Shown piece after piece: positions 1 to 6,756 of a stretch of DNA of 19,265 bases. How positions within the stretch are numbered: the stretch's first letter is position 1; each line of letters starts with the position of its first letter. This stretch comes from Elusimicrobiota bacterium. GTDB lineage: Bacteria; Elusimicrobiota; Elusimicrobia; UBA1565; UBA9628. The translations under genes and the position numbers were made by a program. The stretch lies in NCBI GenBank assembly GCA_028869495.1, contig JAGWRY010000134.1:1-19265 (forward strand), in the 5' to 3' direction. Under the pieces are notes generated by a model, which was not told where the DNA came from, did no database searches, and saw nothing but the letters and a program-made list of their open reading frames with translations.

Positions 1-500
1 CGCTGGCGGCCGCGGCGCTGGCGGCCGCGGCGGCGGTCTGCGCCCAGCTGGTCGGCGGGGCCCTGAAGCTGTCGGCGGTCGCGGTCGTGGCCGGAGGCTC
101 GACGACGACCGGCGGCACCATGCACATGATCTCGTCCATCGGCGGCCACGGAGTCCCGATGTCGGGCGGCGGCTACTCGCTGATGCCCGGGACGCTCTCG
201 GCGGTGAAGACCGCGCGCCCGGACGCGTCGCTCGCGCACTGCTATCCGACGCCGTTCGTGCCGTCGCGCGGCGACTCCCGGATCACCTTCTCCGACCTGC
301 CGGCGCAGGCGAAGATCGTGATCTACACGATCGCCGGGCGCGTCGTGAAGACGCTCTATAAGGACGACACGACCGACAGCCTCGTCTGGGACCCGGTGGC
401 CAGCGAGAGCGGGGAGCAGATCGCCAGCGGCGTCTACCCGTTCGTCGTGATCCAGTCGAACCGGGTGACCAAGCGCGGGAAGCTGATGGTCGTCAAGTAG
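1..500 (+). CDS. Secreted surface protein, 5'-truncated, with FlgD-like/T9SS-like C-terminal domain
   Basis: The frame is open from base 3, so the true start lies upstream of the window; the GTG at 87 is internal. The first visible residues (LAAAALAAAAAVCAQ) look like the hydrophobic core and cleavage region of a signal peptide. The cysteine there is not in a lipobox. A Gly/Ser/Thr-rich stretch follows, containing GGGYSLMPGTLSAV (about 165-210). The last 90 or so residues form a small beta domain with the pattern PTPFVPSRGDSRITFSDLP, IYTIAGRVVKTL, WDPV, ASGVYPFVV and a basic GKLMVVK end, as in FlgD-like and type IX sorting-type C-terminal domains. It is probably exported and may be anchored or sorted through that domain. 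No enzymatic domain is visible, and what it binds is unknown. Stop TAG is at 498-500. Confidence 0.7.
   Translation, partial: LAAAALAAAAAVCAQLVGGALKLSAVAVVAGGSTTTGGTMHMISSIGGHGVPMSGGGYSLMPGTLSAVKTARPDASLAHCYPTPFVPSRGDSRITFSDLPAQAKIVIYTIAGRVVKTLYKDDTTDSLVWDPVASESGEQIASGVYPFVVIQSNRVTKRGKLMVVK
3..32. repeat. Perfect 15-bp tandem duplication in signal-peptide coding region
   Basis: The 15-mer ctggcggccgcggcg occurs twice in direct succession (3-17 and 18-32). It encodes LAAAA twice in the hydrophobic core of the predicted signal peptide. It may continue upstream of the window. This is most simply replication slippage in Ala-rich coding DNA. Confidence 0.7.
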
Positions 501-526
501 GCGCCGGGCGGGCGGACGCGCCGATT

Positions 527-535
527 TGCTAAAAA
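527..535 (+). promoter_or_regulatory. Extended -10 promoter for the GH57-phoH-ybeY unit
   Basis: The sequence TGcTAAAAA matches an extended -10 (TGn plus a 4/6 match to TATAAT) in a short AT-rich island within very GC-rich DNA. It ends 5 nt before GTG 541, so transcription would begin at or next to the start codon. No -35 match is seen. A weak 5-bp inverted repeat (500-504 with 518-522) precedes it and could help end the upstream transcript. Confidence 0.5.
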
Positions 536-540
536 ACATC

Positions 541-2862
541 GTGCCTCACCGTCACGTCTGCGTCCACGGCCACTTCTACCAGCCGCCGCGCGAGAACCCC
601 TGGCTGGGCGAGGTCGAGCGCGAGGACTCGGCCCTCCCCTTCCACGACTGGAACGCCCGCATCGCCGAGGAGTGCTACGGCCCGGCCGCGCTCGGCGTGC
701 GCGCGGGCTCCGACGGGCGCGCGATCTCCTACGAGGACCTCTTGCGGCGGATCTCGTTCGACTTCGGACCGACCCTGCTCTCCTGGCTCGAGCGGCGGCG
801 CCCGTCCCTGCTGGCGCGGATCGTCGCGGCCGACCGCGAGAGCGCCAAGCCCGACGGCCTGGGCAACGCGATCGCCCAGCCCTACTTCCACGTCATCCTG
901 CCGCTGGCCCCGCGCCGCGACAAGGAGACGCTCGTGCGCTGGGGCCTGGCCGAATTCCTGGCCCGCTACGGGCGCGACGCGCGCGGGATGTGGCTGCCGG
1001 AGACCGCGGTCGACGACGAGACGCTCGACGTCCTGGCCGCCGAGGGGGTCGAGTTCACGATCCTGGCCCCGTCCCAGGCCGCCGCGATCCGCCCGGTCGG
1101 CGGCGAGTGGGCGGACGCCGGCCCGGACGGCGCGGACCCGAAGACCCCGTACCGCTGGGTCTCGCCGAAGGACCCGGCGCGGGGCCTCGCGGTGTTCTTC
1201 TATCACGACCGCCTGTCGCGCGGGGTCATCTCCGGCGAGGCGCTGGCCTCGGCCGAGGTCTTCGCGCGCGCCGTCGAGGCGCGCCTGCTGCCCGGCGCGG
1301 CCGCGCAGATGGTGCACGCCGCCAACGACGGGGAGTTCTACGGCCACCACAACCCGGGCGGCGAGCGCGTGCTGTCCCTCGCGCTCGACCTGCTGGCCGA
1401 CGCGGAGATCCCGGCGATCAACCACTCGCGCTTCCTGCGCCTGTTCCCGCCGCCGCACGAGGTCCGCGTGCGCGAGCGCACCGCGTGGAGCTGCGGGCAC
1501 GGCCTCGGGCGCTGGGAGAGCGACTGCGGCTGCCGGTCGCGGCACCTGCCCGATTGGAGCCAGGCTTGGCGCGGCCCCCTGCGCGAGGCCCTCGACCGCC
1601 TCGCGCGGCGTCTCGACGTCTTCTACGAGGACGAGGCCGGCCTCTTCTTCGAGGACCCGTGGGCCGCGCGCGACGCGTCGGTCGCCCTGCTGATCGATCC
1701 GTCGCCCGAGGGCGCGCGGCGCTTCCTGAAGGAGAGGGCGAAGCGCCGCCTGAACGACGACGAGGAGGCGCGCGCGCTGCGCCTGCTCGCCCTCCAGCGC
1801 GAGCGCCTGGCGATGTTCACGAGCTGCGGCTGGTTCTTCGACGACGTCTCCGGCGTCGAGGCGGTCCAGATCCTCAAGCGCGCCGCCCGCGCGCTCGACC
1901 TCGCGCGCGGGCTCGGCGAGGACGCCGAGGACGCCTTCGTCGAGCGCCTGTCCGCCGCGAAGTCGAACCTCCCGGCCTTCGGCGACGGGGCCGGCGTCTG
2001 GAGGAAGCTCGTCGCCCCGGCCCGCGTCGGTCTCGACCGCGCCTCCGCGCACGCGGCGGTCCTCGACCACCTGGGCCTGTGGCCCGCGGCGATGCCGCCG
2101 GCCCTGCGCGCGTCCGTCGGGCCCGCCTTCCGCGCCGACAAGGCCGGCCTGGCGGGCCGCGACCGCACGCTGTCGGTCCGCCCGGTCAGCGTCGCGCGTC
2201 CGGCCCTGCGCGAGGCCGCCGACTTCCACGCCGTCGTCCACCGCGCCGACCGGCTGGATTTCGCGGTCTGGCTGGCGCCGCGCGGCGCCGATCTCGACCC
2301 CGCGGCGCTCGGCGCCGAGTTCCTGGCGCTCGACGACGGCGCCTTCCGCGCGGCGATGGACGCCCGCTTCGGCGCCTCGCGCTTCGGCCTCGACGCGGTC
2401 TTCTCCGACGAGCGCGCCGAGATCGCGCGCGCTCTCGCGCCCGAGGGCGGCCTGGGCCCCGAGCGCGCGCTGTTCCTGAAGCGCTGGACGGAGAGCGTCT
2501 GCGCCGCGCGGCGCGGCGGGCGCGACGACGACGCGCTCCTCGAGCTGCTCTACGCCGCCGCCGACCGGGGCTTCCCCGCGCGCGACCTGCCCTGGGCGCG
2601 CTCGCTCGAGGACGAGCTCTACGCGCGTCTCGAGGAGGCCCTCGACCCCGGCGGCGCCGACCGCGTGTCGCGCGCCCTGCGCTGGCTCGACGCCCTCTGG
2701 GACGCGGACCTGCTGACCGGGACCTGGCGCCTGCGCGACTTCCACGCGCGCTGGAGCGCCGCGCTCGCGGCGTCAGGCCCGTCGGTCGAGAAGGACGCCT
2801 GCCGGGCGCTCGGCGAGCGCCTCGGCCTGGCCGGACGGCTCTTGGAGGATGCGGCATGGTGA
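541..2862 (+). CDS. Glycoside hydrolase family 57 protein with DUF3536-type C-terminal region
   Basis: Predicted cytoplasmic alpha-glucan-active enzyme of 773 aa. The N-terminal GH57 domain opens with HVCVHGHFYQPPRENPWL. It carries the conserved GMWLPE motif, whose Glu (E154) is the likely nucleophile, and the NDGEFYGHH motif, whose Asp (D263) is the likely acid/base. A Cys-rich segment SCGHGLGRWESDCGC follows, characteristic of the GH57-DUF3536 group, then a long helical C-terminal region. GH57 members include amylases, 4-alpha-glucanotransferases and branching enzymes; the exact reaction cannot be assigned here. GTG 541 is preferred over the in-frame TTG at 526 because homology begins right after it and the -10 element overlaps the upstream alternative. 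There is no signal peptide. Its stop overlaps the phoH start by 7 nt, so it leads the operon. Confidence 0.85.
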   Translation: MPHRHVCVHGHFYQPPRENPWLGEVEREDSALPFHDWNARIAEECYGPAALGVRAGSDGRAISYEDLLRRISFDFGPTLLSWLERRRPSLLARIVAADRESAKPDGLGNAIAQPYFHVILPLAPRRDKETLVRWGLAEFLARYGRDARGMWLPETAVDDETLDVLAAEGVEFTILAPSQAAAIRPVGGEWADAGPDGADPKTPYRWVSPKDPARGLAVFFYHDRLSRGVISGEALASAEVFARAVEARLLPGAAAQMVHAANDGEFYGHHNPGGERVLSLALDLLADAEIPAINHSRFLRLFPPPHEVRVRERTAWSCGHGLGRWESDCGCRSRHLPDWSQAWRGPLREALDRLARRLDVFYEDEAGLFFEDPWAARDASVALLIDPSPEGARRFLKERAKRRLNDDEEARALRLLALQRERLAMFTSCGWFFDDVSGVEAVQILKRAARALDLARGLGEDAEDAFVERLSAAKSNLPAFGDGAGVWRKLVAPARVGLDRASAHAAVLDHLGLWPAAMPPALRASVGPAFRADKAGLAGRDRTLSVRPVSVARPALREAADFHAVVHRADRLDFAVWLAPRGADLDPAALGAEFLALDDGAFRAAMDARFGASRFGLDAVFSDERAEIARALAPEGGLGPERALFLKRWTESVCAARRGGRDDDALLELLYAAADRGFPARDLPWARSLEDELYARLEEALDPGGADRVSRALRWLDALWDADLLTGTWRLRDFHARWSAALAASGPSVEKDACRALGERLGLAGRLLEDAAW
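2844..2848 (+). promoter_or_regulatory. Shine-Dalgarno for phoH
   Basis: GGAGG lies 7 nt before ATG 2856, inside the end of the GH57 gene. This spacing decides the phoH start among the clustered ATG 2849 (wrong frame), ATG 2856 and GTG 2859. Confidence 0.7.
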
Positions 2863-3812
2863 CCAGACAGATCCGGCTTCAGGACGCGCGGGAGACCGTC
2901 GGCCTGCTCGGCGAGCAGGACGCCCGCCTGCGCGATCTCGAGCGCGACTTCGGCGTCGAGATCCTCGTGCGCCAGGACGCGGGCACCGGCGAGCTGCACC
3001 TGTCGGTGCGCGGCTCGGCGGCGCGCGTCGAGAAGGCCGCGCGCCGCCTGCGCGAGGAGCTCGAGGCCCTGCGCCGCCGAGCGGCTCCGGCGGCGGCGGC
3101 GGGCGGCTTCGAGCCGCTGAACCTCGACGCGCCGGCCCTGCCGTCCGACGGGCTCTACCGCACGCACCACGGCCGCGTCGTGCGCCCTCGCACCCCGAAC
3201 CAGCAGAAGTACGTGGACGCGATCGCCGCGCACGACCTGACGATCGGCATCGGCCCGGCCGGGACCGGCAAGACCTACCTCGCGGTCGCCTGCGCCCTGC
3301 GCGCGCTCGAGAGCCGGAAGATCTCGAAGGTGATCCTGACCCGCCCGGTCGTCGAGGCCGGCGAGCGCCTGGGCTTCCTGCCCGGCGACCTGCTCGAGAA
3401 GATCGGCCCGTACCTGCGCCCGCTCTACGACGCGTTCTTCTCGATGCTGGGCCCCGAGCGCTTCCGGACCTGGCGCGACAACGACGTCGTCGAGATCGTC
3501 CCGCTCGCCTACATGCGCGGACGGACCTTCGAGGACGCGTTCATGATCCTCGACGAGGCGCAGAACACGACGCCCGAGCAGATCAAGATGTTCCTGACGC
3601 GCATGGGGACCGGCTCGAAGGCGGTCGTCACCGGCGACGTCACGCAGAGGGACCTGCCCGCGCGCGCCGAGTCCGGCCTGGTGCGCGTGATGCAGGTCCT
3701 CAAGGGCGTCGAGGGCGTCGCGACGCAGGCGCTGACCGACGCCGACGTCGTGCGCCATCCGCTGGTGCGCCGCATCATCCGCGCCTACGACCGATGGGAC
3801 GAGAAGGCCTGA
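2856..3812 (+). CDS. phoH: PhoH-like ATPase (YbeZ type)
   Basis: Cytoplasmic P-loop ATPase of 318 aa, of the PhoH/YbeZ family, which works with YbeY in RNA metabolism and ribosome maturation. The N-terminal ~75 residues (RDLERDFGVEILVRQD...) resemble the KH-like RNA-binding region of the family. The ATPase core has Walker A GPAGTGKT at residues 133-140, Walker B/DEAQ (ILDEAQNT) at about 231-238, the conserved LTRPVVEAGERLGFLPGD segment, and TGDVTQRDLP. Length is normal. The start ATG 2856 has a good Shine-Dalgarno and overlaps the GH57 stop (2860-2862). ybeY overlaps its 3' end, the usual phoH-ybeY arrangement. Confidence 0.95.
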   Translation: MVTRQIRLQDARETVGLLGEQDARLRDLERDFGVEILVRQDAGTGELHLSVRGSAARVEKAARRLREELEALRRRAAPAAAAGGFEPLNLDAPALPSDGLYRTHHGRVVRPRTPNQQKYVDAIAAHDLTIGIGPAGTGKTYLAVACALRALESRKISKVILTRPVVEAGERLGFLPGDLLEKIGPYLRPLYDAFFSMLGPERFRTWRDNDVVEIVPLAYMRGRTFEDAFMILDEAQNTTPEQIKMFLTRMGTGSKAVVTGDVTQRDLPARAESGLVRVMQVLKGVEGVATQALTDADVVRHPLVRRIIRAYDRWDEKA

Positions 3813-4252
3813 CGGTCCGCGTCGCCGGCCTGTCGGCCCTGCCGCCCTCGGCGCGGCGCCCGGGCCTCTACGAGGCGGCGGTCCGGCGCGCGTTCGCGCT
3901 CGAGCGCTCGCGCCGGCGCGGCGAGGTCTCGGTCGTCTTCCTGACGCGGGCGAGGATGCGCGCGATGAACCGAGAGTTCCTCGGCCACGACTGGGACACC
4001 GACGTGATCTCCTTCGAGCACGAGGCGCCCCCCGGCGTGCGCGCCGCGGACCTCCCGCTCGGGGACGTCTGCGTGTCGGCCTGGATGGCGCGCCGCCAGG
4101 CCGCCGAGCTCGGCCACCCGGTCCTGCGCGAGGCGCTGACGCTCGTCGCGCACGGGACGCTCCACCTGCTCGGCCACGACGACGCCGCGCCGCGCGCCAA
4201 GGCGCGCATGTTCCGCCGCCAGGACGAGATCCTGGAAGGCCTGCCGCGGTGA
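3794..4252 (+). CDS. ybeY: Endoribonuclease YbeY (rRNA maturation factor)
   Basis: Predicted single-strand-specific metal endoribonuclease (152 aa) involved in 16S rRNA 3'-end maturation and ribosome quality control. Conserved features are TDVISF, LGDVCVSAWMARRQAAE, and HGTLHLLGHDD with zinc ligands H120 and H124. The third ligand, His in most YbeY proteins (H-x3-H-x5-H), is Asp here (D130). The Arg of the LNxxYR motif is Leu (MNREFLGHD). Both changes also occur, as I recall, in Bacteroidota-type YbeY, so the enzyme is probably active. ATG 3794 overlaps phoH by 19 nt with no clear Shine-Dalgarno, suggesting translational coupling. The stop overlaps the next start as GTGA. Confidence 0.93.
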   Translation: MGREGLTVRVAGLSALPPSARRPGLYEAAVRRAFALERSRRRGEVSVVFLTRARMRAMNREFLGHDWDTDVISFEHEAPPGVRAADLPLGDVCVSAWMARRQAAELGHPVLREALTLVAHGTLHLLGHDDAAPRAKARMFRRQDEILEGLPR

Positions 4253-5628
4253 CGGCGGCCCTGCTGCTCGCGGCGGCGCTGGCCGCCCCCGCGGCCGCGC
4301 GGCCGACGCTCGACGTCCAGGGACGCGCGGTCCGCCAGGGCGAGCTCCTGCTCGTCGTCGTCGCGGGCAACAGCGCGAAGGCCGCGCCGAGCGCCGAGTT
4401 CCGCGGCCGCGCGCTCGGCTTCTTCTACGCGCCGTCGAGCGGGACCTGGCTCGCCTTCCTCCCGCTCGACGTCGACGCGTCGACCGGGCCCGCGGAGCTC
4501 GCGGCGGTCCTGCGCGAGCCGGGCGGGCGGGCGCTCCGCGACTCCCGGACGCTCGACGTCGCGCCCGGGGACTTCCGCGTCCGCCGCGTCTCCGTCCCGG
4601 CCGCCTCCGCGCCCGCGCGCACCGACGCGGAGCGCGTCGAGGACGAGGACGCTCGCCTGCGCGACCTGTTCGCCCGCGGAGAGACGCCGCGCCTGTTCCG
4701 GGGGAGCTTCGCGGCGCCGATCCGCGGCGCGCGCGCCTCCGGATTCGGCGCCCGACGCGTCGTCGACGGCGAGCCCCGCGCGCCGAACTCGGCGCAGGAC
4801 CTGCGCGCCCGCGCCGGGACCCCGGTGCGGGCGCCCGCGGACGGGCGCGTCGTGCTGGCCGGACGCCTCTTCCTGTCGGGCCTGACCGTCGTGCTCGACC
4901 ACGGCCAGGGCCTGACGACGCTCTACTCGCACCTGTCGCGCGTCGCCGTGCGCTCCGGGCAGACGGTCCGCAAGGGCCGCGTGATCGGCCGGGTCGGCCG
5001 CAGCGGGCGCAGCCGGATTCCGCACCTGCGCTGGGCCCTGCGCGCCGGCGGCGCGCGCGTGGACCCGTACTCGCTCCTCGCGCTCGACCTCGACGCCTAC
5101 CTGGACCCGCCGCCGCCGGACCCGCTCCGGATGTCGCCCGACTGCGCGCGCAAGGACCTGCCTCCGCCGCCGCGCTGGGGGCGGCCGCTGCGCGGCCTGC
5201 GCGCGCGGGTGAGGGCGCTCAAGCCCGCGTACGTCCCGGGCGAGCGCGTGTCCCTGCTCGTCGAGCTGCAGAACGTCGGGCGGCGCAGCGCGTTCATCGA
5301 TTTCGTGCGCGATCCGGCCGCGCGCGGGATCGTCCTCGGCTTCAACCGCGGGCCCGCGCCGTTCTCGGAGCTCGCGTCGAGCGCGACCGCGCGCCTCCTG
5401 ACCGAGCAGGTCCGCATCCCGCCGCGCCGAGTCCTCTGCTTCGAGCAGGACCAGGACGCCTCGGGCCCGCTGACCGCGCGCGCGACGACCGGCTACGCGC
5501 TGACCTACGGCACCGGGTTCCTCTACTCGAGCGCGACGGCGCGCCCGGGGCTGTGGCGCGGGACGCTGACGGCCCCGGCCGCCGAGGTCATCGTCTCGAC
5601 CTCGGCCGCGGCGCCTCCGGCGCCGTGA
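4249..5628 (+). CDS. Exported degenerate LytM (M23 peptidase-like) domain protein
   Basis: A 459-aa envelope protein. The N terminus (MTAALLLAAALAAPAAARP) is a short hydrophobic export signal, oddly without a basic n-region. Residues ~30-160 form an N-terminal beta-rich region. Residues ~160-265 form a LytM/M23 domain recognisable by GARASGFGARR, RARAGTPVRAPADGRVVLAG, LYSHLS and IPHLRWALR. Two of the three zinc ligands are changed: the HxxxD His is N180 (NSAQD; D184 kept), and the second His of HLH is R261 (HLRW; H259 kept). H228 is kept. The domain is therefore probably not a working endopeptidase; like EnvC or NlpD it may bind peptidoglycan or regulate another hydrolase. Residues ~300-450 look like an Ig-like beta domain (YVPGERVSLLVELQNVG). 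Start GTG 4249 overlaps the ybeY stop; the next gene overlaps as GTGA. Confidence 0.8.
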   Translation: MTAALLLAAALAAPAAARPTLDVQGRAVRQGELLLVVVAGNSAKAAPSAEFRGRALGFFYAPSSGTWLAFLPLDVDASTGPAELAAVLREPGGRALRDSRTLDVAPGDFRVRRVSVPAASAPARTDAERVEDEDARLRDLFARGETPRLFRGSFAAPIRGARASGFGARRVVDGEPRAPNSAQDLRARAGTPVRAPADGRVVLAGRLFLSGLTVVLDHGQGLTTLYSHLSRVAVRSGQTVRKGRVIGRVGRSGRSRIPHLRWALRAGGARVDPYSLLALDLDAYLDPPPPDPLRMSPDCARKDLPPPPRWGRPLRGLRARVRALKPAYVPGERVSLLVELQNVGRRSAFIDFVRDPAARGIVLGFNRGPAPFSELASSATARLLTEQVRIPPRRVLCFEQDQDASGPLTARATTGYALTYGTGFLYSSATARPGLWRGTLTAPAAEVIVSTSAAAPPAP

Positions 5629-6119
5629 CGGCGCTGCCGCTCGCCTTCCGCGTCGCGCTGGCGGCGGCGGCCGCCCGCTTCCCGGGCCTGCCGAAGCCGG
5701 AGCTGAGGGCGTTCCGCGGCGGCCCCGCGACCTACTTCGAGTCCCAGCCGCGCCCGGGCGGCCGCTGCGTCGTCTTCGCCGATCCGCGCGCGGCGGCCCT
5801 GCCCTCGGACGCGCTGGAGGCGATCCTGGCCCACGAGCTCGCCCACTGCGAGAGCTACCGCGCGATGAGCCTGCCCGCGCTCGCGCGGCTGGGACTGCTG
5901 TACTGGCTGAGCCCCGACGGCCCGCGCGTCGCCGCCTACGAGCGCGCGATGGACGAGCGCGTCGTCGCGCTCGGCCTGGGGCCGGGCCTCAAGGCCTACC
6001 GCCGGTGGCTCTATCCGCGCCTGACGCCGGCCCGCCGCGCGCTCAAGCGCCGCCTGTACCTAACGCCCCAGGAGATCGACGCGCGCATCCGCGCGGACGC
6101 GCGGCGCCAAGAGCTATAA
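5625..6119 (+). CDS. Small HExxH zinc metalloprotease (M48/M56-like)
   Basis: A 164-aa predicted gluzincin-type protease. HELAH at residues 70-74 gives two zinc ligands and the catalytic Glu. ERAMD at 106-110 matches the downstream ExxxD pattern that supplies the third ligand in M48-like proteases. It is far shorter than typical M48 or M56 proteins and has no clear transmembrane helix or signal peptide, so it may be a minimal soluble or peripheral form. Start GTG 5625 shares GTGA with the LytM-like gene's stop, with no Shine-Dalgarno, so it should be made by coupled translation. Its TAA stop (6117-6119) lies inside the -10 hexamer of the next gene. Substrate is unknown; the preceding exported protein is the obvious candidate partner, by position only. 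Confidence 0.7.
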   Translation: MTALPLAFRVALAAAAARFPGLPKPELRAFRGGPATYFESQPRPGGRCVVFADPRAAALPSDALEAILAHELAHCESYRAMSLPALARLGLLYWLSPDGPRVAAYERAMDERVVALGLGPGLKAYRRWLYPRLTPARRALKRRLYLTPQEIDARIRADARRQEL

Positions 6120-6120
6120 T
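6115..6120 (+). promoter_or_regulatory. -10 element (TATAAT) for MBL-fold gene
   Basis: A perfect TATAAT ends 6 nt before GTG 6127. That places the expected transcription start on the start codon. No -35 match is seen 16-18 bp upstream. The upstream protease's TAA stop is embedded in the hexamer. Confidence 0.6.
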
Positions 6121-6126
6121 CCGGGC

Positions 6127-6744
6127 GTGGAACGGATCGCCCCCGGACTGTGGCACTGGAGCGCGCGGCACGCCGGCATCGGCGCGCGCGTGCACTCGTA
6201 CTACTGGGAGCCGGCCGGGATGCTGATCGATCCGATGCTGCCGCGCGAGGGGCTGGCCTGGTTCCGCCGCCGCCCCCTGCCGCCGAAGGTGATCGTGCTG
6301 ACCAACCGCCACCACCTGCGCCACGGCGGCTATTTCCGGAAGGCCTTCCCGGCGCCCGTCTTCTGCCACCGCGCGGGCCTGCACGAGTTCCCGCGCGCGG
6401 CCGGCGTGCGCGGCTTCGCGCACGGCGCGACGCTGCCCGGCGGCGCGAAGGCGCTGAAGGTCGCCTCGCTCTGCCCCGAGGAGACCGCGCTGGCCCTCCC
6501 CGGCGGGATCCTGGCCCTCGGCGACTCGGTCGTGCGCGCGGGCCGGGGCCTCGCCTTCGTCCCGGACGCCTACATGGGGCCCAAGCCCGCGGCCGTCAAG
6601 CGCGGCCTGCGCGCGGCGCTGACGCGCCTGTCGCGGCGCCCGTTCAAGCACCTGCTGCTGGCCCACGGCGCGCCCTTCGTCGGGGACGGCCGCGAGGTCC
6701 TGCGCGCCTTCGTCGCCGCGCCGCCGCGCCAGCCCGGTCAGTAG
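6127..6744 (+). CDS. Variant metallo-beta-lactamase-fold protein
   Basis: A 205-aa cytoplasmic protein with the strand order of an MBL-fold hydrolase: PGLWHW start, GMLIDPML, VIVLTNRHHLRHGG at about 55-68, ALGDSVV (D133) and LLLAHGAPF (H180). The canonical HxHxDH metal motif after the second strand is replaced by N60-R-H62-H63-L-R65, with an extra H66. Asp133 and His180 match the bridging Asp and the last His. Metal binding is therefore altered, and the activity cannot be named. Length (~205 aa) fits a minimal single-domain MBL protein. GTG 6127 is chosen because homology starts there and the TATAAT box sits just upstream. It converges on ggt with a 7-bp overlap of the 3' ends. Confidence 0.65.
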   Translation: MERIAPGLWHWSARHAGIGARVHSYYWEPAGMLIDPMLPREGLAWFRRRPLPPKVIVLTNRHHLRHGGYFRKAFPAPVFCHRAGLHEFPRAAGVRGFAHGATLPGGAKALKVASLCPEETALALPGGILALGDSVVRAGRGLAFVPDAYMGPKPAAVKRGLRAALTRLSRRPFKHLLLAHGAPFVGDGREVLRAFVAAPPRQPGQ

Positions 6745-6756
6745 CCGAGCGCGGCG
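6722..6756. terminator. Inverted repeat over the MBL/ggt convergent stop codons
   Basis: An 8-bp GC-only arm at 6722-6729 pairs with 6749-6756. The 19-nt loop holds both stop codons (TAG at 6742-6744 on + and TCA, read TGA on -, at 6738-6740) and a further 3-bp inner stem. No T-tract follows on either strand, and short inverted repeats are common at this GC. This is a possible, not firm, bidirectional end signal. Confidence 0.3.

Noticed and set aside
500..522. 5-bp inverted repeat after the first gene as a terminator.
   Set aside because: The stem is short, the loop is 13 nt and there is no clear T-tract; at this GC it is expected by chance.
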